NCBI GenBank assembly: GCA_937889545.1
Contig: CALAOT010000077.1
Coordinates: 1-53,244, forward strand
Length of the DNA stretch: 53,244 nucleotides
Source of the DNA: an uncultured Opitutaceae bacterium
GTDB taxonomy: Bacteria > Verrucomicrobiota > Verrucomicrobiia > Opitutales > Opitutaceae
Reading direction: 5' to 3'
Part shown: positions 45,291 to 53,032 of the stretch, one piece after another
Layout: the number at the start of each line of letters is the position of its first letter
Position numbering within the stretch: position 1 is the stretch's first letter
Translations under genes and position numbers: made by a program
The notes under the pieces: model-generated
What the model saw: the letters and a program-made list of their open reading frames with translations, nothing else
Database searches by the model: none
What the model was told of the DNA's origin: nothing

Positions 45291-45568
45291 ACGAGAGGGC
45301 CGACCTTGACCTCGAACATGTGGTTGCCTTCCTGGCGCGGAAGAACCCCGTGGCAGCGGAGCGGCTCGGCCTGAAGTTGGTCGATACGATCTTCTCGCTG
45401 CAACAAATGCCGAATCGCGGCGTGGCGGTGGGAGGCCGTCCCGGCTATCGGCGTATCCTGCATCAACCGTGGTTCTTGATTTTCTATCGAATCAATGAGG
45501 CGCAGCAGTCGATTGAGATTGTGCGGATTTGGGATGCACGCCAAGACCCGGGCGCATTCAAGCTCTAG
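45269..45568 (+). CDS. ParE/RelE-superfamily toxin
   Basis: A 99-residue toxin with the RelE/ParE fold pattern. It opens 'WRVALNERADLDLEHVVAFLARKNPVAAERLG', which is helix-rich, then has 'LQQMPNRGVAVGGRPGYRRILHQPWFLIFYRIN' and ends 'IEIVRIWDARQDP', the hallmark end of ParE-like toxins. Intact frame, normal length. ParE members poison gyrase and RelE members cut mRNA; the sequence does not decide which. It ends 136 bases before the second tRNA-Ser 3' copy. Confidence 0.87.
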   Translation: MGWRVALNERADLDLEHVVAFLARKNPVAAERLGLKLVDTIFSLQQMPNRGVAVGGRPGYRRILHQPWFLIFYRINEAQQSIEIVRIWDARQDPGAFKL

Positions 45569-45752
45569 CTTGTCGTCAGGTTGCCAAAGACTTCTCTTTT
45601 ACCTTCCCTTCGCTGCGTCTCCCTGCTTCTTGTCTCCAGTCTCAAGAAACAAACACTCAACGAAGTCCGCGTACGCTCGCGACTTAGCCTCGAGGCGGCA
45701 GAAGGGTTCGAATCCCTCCGTCTCCGCCATTTTCCCCCGCTGTACGGGGAAA
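45569..45752 (+). repeat. Right end of E1 / left end of E2: second tRNA-Ser 3' copy with hairpin
   Basis: Bases 45704-45729 repeat the T-arm/acceptor end of tRNA-Ser (GGGTTCGAATCCCTCC then TCTCCGCCA). The preceding 100 bases (45602-45703) match 52088-52189 at a constant offset of 6486 bases without gaps. After CCA comes a perfect hairpin TTTCCCC (45731-45737)/GGGGAAA (45746-45752), and then 'AATCCGAAGC.TAG', matching the leader at 42234-42247. The following 256 bases to 46008 hold no supported gene; this is where an integrase would have begun. Confidence 0.82.
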
Positions 45753-46008
45753 TCCGAAGCCTAGAGGATATCGTTCAGTCCGTAGGAGTCGGTTCTGGTC
45801 TGACTCGAACGGTCGACCTCCCACTTTCGCATTTTCGATCGGGATGGACATGCAACTACCGAATTCTCGATTACGAGATTTTGGCTACGCAATAACACCA
45901 TCAGCTGACCTTCACATCATTGGATCCTGCCCCTCCTGCGGAAGCGCGCAGCGAAAGCCGCCTACCTGTCCCTGATCGTCGTTCCGAAGCCCTGACCCAC
46001 ATTTAGAT

Positions 46009-49000
46009 TCACTGCACCTCGTACACTTCGACAAGAGCGACACCTGTGTCGCCGCTCGCTCCCGACACATTGGCGGTGTATGGACCGGGCGGCAGAGTGA
46101 TGAGGATCGCAGAATCTGGCGTCGGTGAGCTGCCCCATGAGAATGCCCCTACCGACACCGCCGTTGCAGCGATCTGGAAATCCCCGCCCCAACCGGTGTT
46201 CGTTGCGAGGAGGGAGCCTCCCGATGCCGTGCTGTAGAGCTGCAACTCTGGATCAGGAAGCGTACCCGGGACCCCGAATGGGATCAGCGCCGGACCCGAA
46301 GCTCGGATCAGGACGGTCTTTGAGGTCGTTCCGCCGATCACGAATCCAGCGATCAGGACGTTGCCTCCCGTGCCGACCTGCACTCTAGCTGAGATATTGA
46401 TCAGGTGCGGCTGTGTGAGCGTGTAGCTGGGAGCGGCGTCATAGATTTCTGCCAGCGCGACTCCGGCATCACCGCTAGTTCCCGTCACCTGCGCCGTATA
46501 GGGTCCGTCCAGCAGCGATTCGACTAACGCCGAATCATGGCTCGCAGGGGTGTTCCATGCAAAGGCGCCCACCGCAGCTGCGGTTGAGGCTATCTGGGCG
46601 TTGCCACCCCAGCCATTGTTGGTCGCGAGAACCTCGGTTGCGCTATTGAGCGTCAACTGCGGATCGGCAAGGACACCCGCCACCCCGAATGGTGTGAGTG
46701 CTGGACCCGAGGCACGGATTAGCACGGGTGCGGAGCCCGACGTGCCCTCGCCTCCGACGGCAAACCCGGCGATGAGTTCGTTGGCACCCGTTCCGGATAC
46801 GGCACGGGAGGAAATGTCGATCAGCCGGCCCGGCGTCGACGTTGTGACTACCGAGACCGTCGCCGCGTCGCTTGTGGCAGATCCCGCCCCATTGGTGGCA
46901 ACGCACGTGTAGCTTCCGACGGCTGCCTCCGCGTTCGCAAGAAGGAGGATCGGGCCTGTTGCACCGGGAACCGGTGTCGTGCCGTTCAGCATCCACTGGT
47001 ACGAGGGAGCATTGCTCGCCACGGCGCCCAACGCAACAGTGCCGCCCGTCACCGCTACGGAAATCGGCTGGGTTGTGAACGTCGGGGCCGCCGATGTGCT
47101 TGCGAGGATTCCGATCGTGTTGACCCCGAAGTTACCGGAACTGGCCTTCAGGAGCACACCGTGTGTGCCTGCCGCAATGGTGCCGCTCGTTAACGTCGCG
47201 CTATCCTGATACGTGCCGTTGCTGCCCGTATTCGGGATCGTAATCGTTCCCGCGAGGCCGCCGTCAACGTAGATATCGGCTTTGTTAGCCGCGCCGGAGG
47301 AACCTGCATTCAGCTTGATGGAGAACGCGCCGCTTGAGGCGTTTTTTACAACATAGCCGGTCCAAGTCCAGTTGCCATTGGCGGACAGATTGTGCGGGTC
47401 GGAGCCGGCCCAGCTTTCCGGGGAATTGTAGGCCGAAGCAATGAGGGTTCCGGGAATGGCGACTCCATAGTTCCCTGTCGCACGTGCGGAGCTGTTAATC
47501 GAGTCGATCGCGAGCAGCTTCGGCGTGTTAAGCACTGCGGGGTCATGCGTAAATCCCCACTGATAATCGCCTGTGGAATCAAAGTAACACAGCAGATCGC
47601 CGCCGTTTTGGTCCCAAGTGGTCTGGTGGCTGCTTACGCTTGTTGTCATGCCGGGGTCCGACCAAGCCTGGCTCTTGATCGACTCGCTGTGGCCCGTATT
47701 GTCCATGCTCGGACCGCCCTCATAGGCTACGCGCTTTCCATAGACGGGCAGATCATAGTTGGAGTCGCTCTGGCAGATCGGCGCCCAAACGGCATTGTCG
47801 AACGTATCGCTCGTCCAGATATTCGAGAGCGACAGGGTGGCGCTGCCATTATCGGGATTGAAGTAAGCGGAGCCGCCGCCGCCGTATATAAAGTAACCTG
47901 GCGGATGCGGAGTCGCCACCCGATTGGGATTATTGTAGTAATCCTCCAACATATGCGTCTGCTGTAGCAGCCAGAAAGCGACGTAACCCTCCTGCGATTC
48001 CAGAACGGGGCGTACGCGTACCATCATGGCGGCATTGCCGAATACATTGCGGAAGATATTGCTGATTTCGACGGTTCGCTTGGCGGTGCGCCTGGCCGCC
48101 CAATTCCAGTCGCTAGTGTCGCCGTCAAAATTCAAAGGAGATCCGCCCCCGTTCACCTCGCTGATCGCGGCATTGTGATTCGTCGTGCTCTGAGTGAAGG
48201 CGCCGGCAGTGTTCCAGACCTCGTTGCTGTACTCCACGTACACCTTGAGGCTTGGGTCTAGTGGCGGATAGGCCGGGTTGGCCTGCGTGCTCGTATACGG
48301 ATTTGTTCCGTCGCTGCCAAAGGCAATCAGGTTTGCAACGTTGCTTATGTAGGCGTCGGTCGCACCGGCAGGGATGCAGATCCACATGTCCTTGCCCGTC
48401 TCATTACAGAGGATGGCTGTATACTCCCACGGAGAACCCTTGCCTTGCCATCCGTAATTGGCGTTGGATACGACGCACGTTGCGTAAGTCGGTGGAACGC
48501 GGTCGCCCCAATTGACCTGGGCGTTGGCGTTCGTGGCGAGATAATCCATAAACCGGATTGTCCCGAAACCATTGATCAGGCCCTTTATCAGAGTCGTGAA
48601 GTTGGCGGTCACAGGGTAGCTTGTGCTCGCTCCATACGAGGTTGGGCGCATCAGCTTCACGTTGGTGATACCGGTGTTCGTGGCGCTCGACGATGTCCGC
48701 TGGGTATTGGCGAACGACAGGTTCAGGTCGGCATTCGTCATCGCCAGCGTTGCTGTCGTGCTGTTGCTCGATGAATCGTATGTCTGATTCGAGATAGTTC
48801 CGCCGCCAAGGGTCACGGTCACGGTTGCCTGCCCGTTGAAGGACAAGGCGTAAGTCCCGCTCATATTGAGCGTCTGCCCGGCCCACACGTAAATGTTCGC
48901 ATCCAGCGTGGGCCAGCCATTGGAGTCGACCGAGGCTGCTGGGCCCGAGGATGTATTCCAGCTACGCGATTGCTTGAACGCGTCCGCGAACAACAGGTCA

Positions 49001-49158
49001 GGGGTGTAATCACCAGCGAAGAGGATATTGATTCCAATGGGCGGACCAGCCGACATGGGAGCGGAAACAAAGGCCGCAGCCATGCACATCAGAATTGTGG
49101 ATGCTGTGTAAACGGCCCTCGCGAGAGATAGGGAGCGCGTTAAGCAATTTGATTTCAT
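46009..49158 (-). CDS. Large secreted hydrolase-like protein with Ig-like and repeat tail
   Basis: A 1049-residue exported protein. The signal peptide (residues 1-37) precedes a beta-rich domain of about 130 residues, then a presumed TIM barrel. Its possible catalytic acids are Glu in 'VYVEYSNEVWNTAG' (near residue 313) and 'RVAYEGGPSMDN' (near 478), the layout of clan GH-A enzymes. A beta-sandwich of about 150 residues follows ('ANKADIYVDGGLAGTITIP'), then an Ig-like domain ('PSYQWMLNGTTP..GSYTCVATN'), and two repeats starting 'RLIDISSRAVSGTGANELIAGF' and 'HLINISARVQVGTGGNVLIAGF'. The tail matches the GH44 protein at 34227-36959. Often annotated as cellulose-binding; family and substrate remain open. 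Confidence 0.75.
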   Translation of the reverse strand: MKSNCLTRSLSLARAVYTASTILMCMAAAFVSAPMSAGPPIGINILFAGDYTPDLLFADAFKQSRSWNTSSGPAASVDSNGWPTLDANIYVWAGQTLNMSGTYALSFNGQATVTVTLGGGTISNQTYDSSSNSTTATLAMTNADLNLSFANTQRTSSSATNTGITNVKLMRPTSYGASTSYPVTANFTTLIKGLINGFGTIRFMDYLATNANAQVNWGDRVPPTYATCVVSNANYGWQGKGSPWEYTAILCNETGKDMWICIPAGATDAYISNVANLIAFGSDGTNPYTSTQANPAYPPLDPSLKVYVEYSNEVWNTAGAFTQSTTNHNAAISEVNGGGSPLNFDGDTSDWNWAARRTAKRTVEISNIFRNVFGNAAMMVRVRPVLESQEGYVAFWLLQQTHMLEDYYNNPNRVATPHPPGYFIYGGGGSAYFNPDNGSATLSLSNIWTSDTFDNAVWAPICQSDSNYDLPVYGKRVAYEGGPSMDNTGHSESIKSQAWSDPGMTTSVSSHQTTWDQNGGDLLCYFDSTGDYQWGFTHDPAVLNTPKLLAIDSINSSARATGNYGVAIPGTLIASAYNSPESWAGSDPHNLSANGNWTWTGYVVKNASSGAFSIKLNAGSSGAANKADIYVDGGLAGTITIPNTGSNGTYQDSATLTSGTIAAGTHGVLLKASSGNFGVNTIGILASTSAAPTFTTQPISVAVTGGTVALGAVASNAPSYQWMLNGTTPVPGATGPILLLANAEAAVGSYTCVATNGAGSATSDAATVSVVTTSTPGRLIDISSRAVSGTGANELIAGFAVGGEGTSGSAPVLIRASGPALTPFGVAGVLADPQLTLNSATEVLATNNGWGGNAQIASTAAAVGAFAWNTPASHDSALVESLLDGPYTAQVTGTSGDAGVALAEIYDAAPSYTLTQPHLINISARVQVGTGGNVLIAGFVIGGTTSKTVLIRASGPALIPFGVPGTLPDPELQLYSTASGGSLLATNTGWGGDFQIAATAVSVGAFSWGSSPTPDSAILITLPPGPYTANVSGASGDTGVALVEVYEVQ

Positions 49159-49442
49159 CGTTGTTCCACCAAGATTGCTTCTGAGCGGATCCCCATTTTC
49201 GGACCGCCTTCAGGATCGGTCTGAATGGTTAGTTGAAGCTAATACGACTGACGGTGGTTGTCCATAGCCGGCAGGGGGAAGGCCCGGCTCGGCGGGCCTG
49301 ACCGGAGCCACGTGCTGCGGATGCTGGAGGAGGGGAACGGGGTTTCTTCATTGCTCGCCTCAATCTTTCATGAAATAGTTATCGCGTATCTTGGTACTCC
49401 TTGACTATCAAGGAGGTGCAAACAATCACCCAAGACTACGCG

Positions 49443-50463
49443 ATGCGAAAAAACTCACGGAAAAAGATACGGTTCACAAGTTCAAAACGCCGGCATGTGG
49501 AAGGCCGCTTTGATGGCGGAGAAGTCTCAAGCGACGGGGGGCTTATATTGATGCGAGAGGCCGACCGTCGGCTTGGTTTAATAAAATCTGTGGCCGATCG
49601 CATGGGCGACAAACGCCAGAAGGGAAAGGTGGGGCACGAGGCGGTGACGCTGTTGCGCCAACGGGTGATGGCGCTGTGCGCCGGATGGGAGGATTTGAAT
49701 GACGCCGGGGAGCTGGCGCACGATCCCGTGCATCAGCTGGCGTCGGGAGCGGAGGACGCTCGGCAGTGCGCCGACTTTGTCGCGCTTCGAGAACGCGAGA
49801 GACCGTGCGAGCGCGTGGGCTGTGAACCAGGAATTGGTGGAGCAGTTTATCCGATCGAAGCCGAAGGCGCCCGCGTACCTGATCCTGGACTTTGATGCGA
49901 CGGACACTCCGGTGCACGGGCAGCAGGAGGGCCGGTTCTTCCACGGCTACAGCAACTGCCACTGCTTCCTGCCGCTGTACGTCTTCTGCGGCGACCAGCT
50001 GCTCGTGGCGTACTTAAGGAAAAGCAACATCGACGGGGCCAAGCACGCATGGGCGATCCTCGCGCTCCTTGTGAAGCGGGTGCTTGGCCCAGGACGAAGA
50101 TCGTGATCAGAGCTTACAGCGGATTTTGCCGCGACCGGATGCTCACCTGGTGCGACCAGAACGATGTGAAATACGTGATCGGGATCGCCCGTAACTGCCG
50201 GCTTCTGGAGCACAACGCGCCGCTGATGCAGAGAGCTGAGGAGGAATTTAACAGCAGCGGCAAGAAGCAGCGGCTCTTTACCGCCTTCGACTATGCGGCG
50301 CTGACGTGGCGGGGGGCCGCGCTGGGTGATCGCCAAGGCCGAGCACACGGACAAGGGAGCGAACCCGCGCTTCATCGTCATCAATGTCGTCGGCGACGCG
50401 CAGAAGATCTACGACCAGCGCTACTGCGCCCGGGAGGAAATGGAGAATCGGGTGAAAGAGTAA
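49443..50463 (+). pseudogene. Degenerate IS1380-family transposase
   Basis: Three frames carry successive pieces of one IS1380 transposase. The first runs from the ATG at 49443 ('VEGRFDGGEVSSDGGLILMREADRRLGL'). The second follows near 49765 ('PTLSRFENARDRASAWAVNQELVEQFI' then 'LDFDATDTPVHGQQEGRFFHGY', with the first catalytic Asp). The third starts near 50080 ('IVIRAYSGFCRDRML'; relatives as I recall have RADSGFCR, so the catalytic Asp is Tyr here), and a further shift near 50318 gives 'WVIAKAEHTDKGANPRFIV..MENRVKE'. It stops at 50463 inside a palindrome, short of the usual C-terminus. Three frameshifts and the lost residue make it inactive. Confidence 0.85.
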
Positions 50464-50587
50464 TGTGGTGCACCACATTATGCTTAGTGGTGTATCCGCC
50501 GTGGCCGTGGTTCAACGTACACGAAGGCGTCTGAGCGTGGTGGCCATGACGGATACACCACTAAGCACTATGCTGGGAGCGGCATAG
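50461..50587. repeat. 20-base palindrome, 18-base inverted repeat and hairpin at an IS junction
   Basis: TAATGTGGTG/CACCACATTA at 50461-50480 is a perfect 20-base palindrome. Directly next to it, TGCTTAGTGGTGTATCCG (50481-50498) pairs perfectly with its complement at 50550-50567, and pairing continues imperfectly inward. A third pair ACTATGC/GCATAGT follows (50567-50588). The block sits exactly between the truncated IS1380 and truncated IS21 pieces, and may be a small non-autonomous element or an IS end. Confidence 0.8.
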
Positions 50588-51021
50588 TCGGAAAGACGCA
50601 CTGCGCCTGGGCCATCGGCTACGAGGCCATCCAGCAGGGCTACCGTGAACTGTGCCGCTCGATCTTCGACCTGGTCGGCGACCTGATCGCCGAGGAGGCG
50701 CTCGAGGAGAAAGAGCTCGCGCTGCGCCAGTATCCGAAACCGGATCTGCTAATCATCGAGGACTTTGCGGGCAAGCAGCTCCCCAAGCACTCCGGCGAAT
50801 ACCTGCTCGAGGTCGTGATGCGCCGCTATGAGAACCGCTCGATCTTGATCACCTCAAACCGGCCGCTCGAGGAGTGGGGCAAGCTCTTCCAGGACGTGCC
50901 CGTCGCCAGCGCGATCCTCGATCGGCTCCTTCACCACTCCCGCATCGTCACCTTCGCAGGCCGAAGCTACCGGACCAAAGACCTCGACCTCGGCGGCGCC
51001 GCCGCCGAGCCGCGCTCATGA
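50584..51021 (+). pseudogene. istB: 5'-truncated IS21-family helper ATPase (IstB)
   Basis: The frame opens at the Walker A motif (IVGKTHCAWAIGYEAI) with everything before it missing, and continues through 'DLLIIEDFAGKQLPKHSGEYLLEVVMRRYENRSILITSNRPLEEWGKLFQD', 'AILDRLLHHSRIVTFAGRSYRTKD'. This is IstB, the AAA+ helper of IS21 elements. About 100 N-terminal residues and the transposase istA are absent, so it cannot act. IS21-like end repeats lie downstream. Confidence 0.87.
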
Positions 51022-51196
51022 CCGATCCCCAGACCCTGATTGCTGGGAAGGCGCAAAGTCAGCCACGGCCTGCGGCCTATCTGGGGGGATCCGCCCCCAG
51101 CCCCCGGAAAACACGACGCCTCCGGCGTCGGCGACACTCGTTTTGCTCTTGTCCAACCCGATCAACCTTCTATGACCCCCAACGTCCCGTTCGCAG

Positions 51197-51250
51197 TGGC
51201 TGGTTTTGAATTAGGCCCCCGACCCGTCGTGGCTGGATTTGAGGTGACCC
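51197..51250 (+). repeat. IS21-like subterminal repeats (right end remnant)
   Basis: TGGCTGGTTTTGA at 51197-51209 and TGGCTGGATTTGA at 51230-51242 are 33 bases apart and differ at one base; each is followed by a run of C. Such spaced direct repeats mark the ends of IS21 elements, where the transposase binds. They lie about 180 bases past the istB stop, as expected for a right end. The 150 bases between hold no gene. Confidence 0.6.
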
Positions 51251-51416
51251 CTGACAAGAGAAGATCTGGGTTACGGTTGAAGGATGAGCCTCTCATTGAC
51301 GGAAGTAGCAGACGCGAGAAATTCATTGTTTCATGTACTTCGACAGGGTCTTGTCCCTCGTTTAGACCCTGTAATTCAAGTTGGCGAGGTCGGGTCGGAT
51401 GTCGTCCAGGACGGGC

Positions 51417-51539
51417 ATGAGAAACTTTATCCTCTACCGTCGAGTGTCCACTGACCGTCAGGGTAGAAAACTCAAACTCGGCGTTATGCCAATTTGGCGA
51501 CCAAGTGGCATTTTGCGATTGTCCGCCGGACATCCCTGA
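51417..51539 (+). pseudogene. N-terminal stub of a serine recombinase
   Basis: A 40-codon frame starting 'MRNFILYRRVSTDRQGR'. The YxRVSTDxQ pattern with the nucleophile Ser is the hallmark N-terminus of resolvase/invertase-type serine recombinases. Similarity stops after Gly-Arg and the frame ends at 51539, three bases before the antitoxin start. Probably a remnant of a recombinase cut by rearrangement. It cannot be catalytic without the rest of the domain. Confidence 0.6.
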
Positions 51540-51541
51540 CT

Positions 51542-51760
51542 ATGTTTTTGGCCGTGACCAAACTCGCTGAGATCCAAGAAGCGATTCTGCAACTCAACCC
51601 GAAAGAGCAGCAGGTCCTGCGGCATTGGCTCGATGAGACCGCCGAGGAGACGCCCGAAATGATCGCGGCTATCGACGAGGGACTTCGCTCTCTGGCGACA
51701 GAAGGAGGGGTGCCTATTGAAGAAGCACGCCGCCATCTGCGCCAATGGATTACCGGGTAA
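51542..51760 (+). CDS. Antitoxin related to the one at 45066 (addiction-module component)
   Basis: A 72-residue helical, acidic protein ('LAEIQEAILQLNPKEQQVLRHWLDETAEETPEMIAAIDEGLRS') of the same family as the 45066-45290 antitoxin and in the same position relative to its toxin and the tRNA-Ser copy. It overlaps the toxin frame by 16 bases. A GTG at 51554 is an alternative start. With the toxin interrupted, its selective value is unclear. Confidence 0.75.
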   Translation: MFLAVTKLAEIQEAILQLNPKEQQVLRHWLDETAEETPEMIAAIDEGLRSLATEGGVPIEEARRHLRQWITG

Positions 51761-52044
51761 TCATTTCCAAGCTCGCATTGGGAGCCATTGCTCGATTCAT
51801 CGCCCAAAACCCCCACGGCGGGCCGGTGATCGCCTTGAAAATCGGAGAGGAACTGATTGCGCTTTCCGAATCGTTGGCGACGTTGCCCTATCGCGGCACG
51901 ATGGTTCGCCGCCGGCCAGGCTTGCGCAAATTGTCCCACCGCTACTACCTGATTTTCTACTAGGTCACCGAAACGACCCGACTGGTGGAAATCGTCCGCA
52001 TCTGGGATGGTCGTCAAAATCCGACCGGATTGATCCTGCCGTAA
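51745..52044 (+). pseudogene. ParE/RelE-type toxin interrupted by an in-frame TAG
   Basis: The frame gives 'YRVIISKLALGAIARFIAQNPHGGPVIALKIGEEL..LPYRGTMVRRRPGLRKLSHRYYLIFY', then TAG at 51961-51963, and continues in the same frame with 'TTRLVEIVRIWDGRQNP' to a TAA at 52042-52044. The whole would be a 99-residue toxin, the same length as the intact relative at 45269-45568. The stop removes the last strand (EIVRIWD), so the product is probably inactive, unless the stop is read through. Confidence 0.85.
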
Positions 52045-52235
52045 GCGTCTCTAGATTGTCGCTAGGTTGCCAGGGACCCTGCTATTGCCTTCCCTTCGCT
52101 GCGTCTGCCTGCTTCTTGTTTCCAGTCATAAGAAATTAAAAATCAATGATATCCGCGTAAGCTCGTGACTTGGCCTCGAGGCGGATGAGGGGTTCGAATC
52201 CCTCCCCCTCCGCCATTTTTACATTGCAAAAATGG
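52045..52235 (+). repeat. Right end of E2: third tRNA-Ser 3' copy with terminator-like hairpin
   Basis: Bases 52189-52215 repeat the tRNA-Ser 3' end including CCA, with small changes in the acceptor part. The 100 bases before it match 45602-45703. CTAGGTTGCCAGG near 52061-52073 also occurs at 42244-42256 in the integrase leader. After CCA, CCATTTTT (52213-52220) pairs with AAAAATGG (52228-52235) as a perfect 8-bp hairpin. The 3' tRNA part alone cannot be functional. Confidence 0.8.
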
Positions 52236-52321
52236 AGTCATTCGGGAGTGGGAAAAGCACCGTCTTTACGAGGGAGATGGTATATTGCCATGTGAGGACG
52301 ATCTGGGCGAAGATTTAACTG

Positions 52322-52407
52322 CGGGGATAGGATCCCTCCCTCTTCGCCTGATTTCTCCTCTGAGGAGGAGATTTGAGGAACGGATTTGCCAGTTGAAGTG
52401 GCAAATC
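52322..52407 (+). repeat. Fourth, decayed tRNA-Ser end with the two-hairpin leader
   Basis: GGATCCCTCCCTCT-CGCC (52330-52348) is a decayed tRNA-Ser 3' end. It is followed by hairpin I, TCTCCTC (52354-52360)/GAGGAGA (52365-52371), and hairpin II, GATTTGCC (52383-52390)/GGCAAATC (52400-52407), both perfect. An ATG at 52412 stands 4 bases after hairpin II, as the integrase ATG stands 3 bases after the corresponding hairpin at 42272. The stem bases differ from the first copy but pairing is kept. Confidence 0.75.
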
Positions 52408-52411
52408 GGGC

Positions 52412-53032
52412 ATGAATTCGGATTGTCTATTCCCAAGAAACCGTGAACGGACGTTCATAAACGCCGCGAAGACGGAAGCCATGAATCAGACGGTGCGGCC
52501 TGGTGGTAACAGCGTTCGTCCGTTCTTGCAGGGATTAATGGGCGACGGGGTGCTTCGGGCGGCCGCCGTCTTTGTCGTTCAGCGAGCTGAAAGTGCAAAT
52601 TCGCAGTGCGGATACCGTGCTGCGAACTCCGGATGCAGCCCCGAACTGTTCGGCCGATTCATTGAGCGCGCCCGCCGACGTCGAGCGGCTTCCGCCAAGC
52701 TGGTGAGAAAACCCAGGCAGATACAAGATCTTCATATCCATGATGTTGCAATAACAGGCTCCACTAACTTAACAAATTTATTGTCAATTACTTACAAAAT
52801 TATCTGGACGCCCAGCCTTAGAAGAAAATCAACGATCAACCGCGTTAACCCGGTGTCATTCGCATATATATCTCGCTTTGGTTCCCGACATCTATCACGC
52901 CCTTCCTCGATAACATACGACCCGCTCGGAGTCTCATCATTGGTGAGCCAAGAGCGTGAATCCGACCTGGAGCGCAAGCATTTGCCTGCGATAGCGGAGT
53001 ATCTCGGGATCCACTTTGCCCCCATTGGATCC
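52412..53032 (+). other. Open frame after the integrase-like leader, no recognisable protein
   Basis: The frame starting at the ATG at 52412 has no stop up to the window end and joins the PAS-domain gene in phase. Residues encoded here (for example 'NRERTFINAAKTEAMNQ') match no family I know. The part from about 52735 to 52930 is clearly AT-rich. It may be decayed integrase DNA plus spacer that is open by chance, or an unrecognised N-terminal region of the sensor. Confidence 0.4.

Larger units (their letters stand above)
45730..52215 (+). mobile_element. Second segment E2 between tRNA-Ser 3' copies (about 6.5 kb)
   Basis: Bounded by tRNA-Ser 3' copies at 45704-45729 and 52189-52215. Its left end keeps part of the integrase leader but no integrase. 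Contents are a large secreted hydrolase-like gene on the minus strand, broken IS1380 and IS21 pieces, a serine-recombinase stub, and a toxin-antitoxin pair at the right end with an interrupted toxin. It looks like an older relative of E1, now immobile. Confidence 0.65.

Noticed and set aside
45704..45729. Functional second tRNA gene
   Set aside because: Only the T-arm/acceptor 3' end is present; no 5' acceptor strand, D arm or anticodon precedes it. The same applies to 52189-52215.
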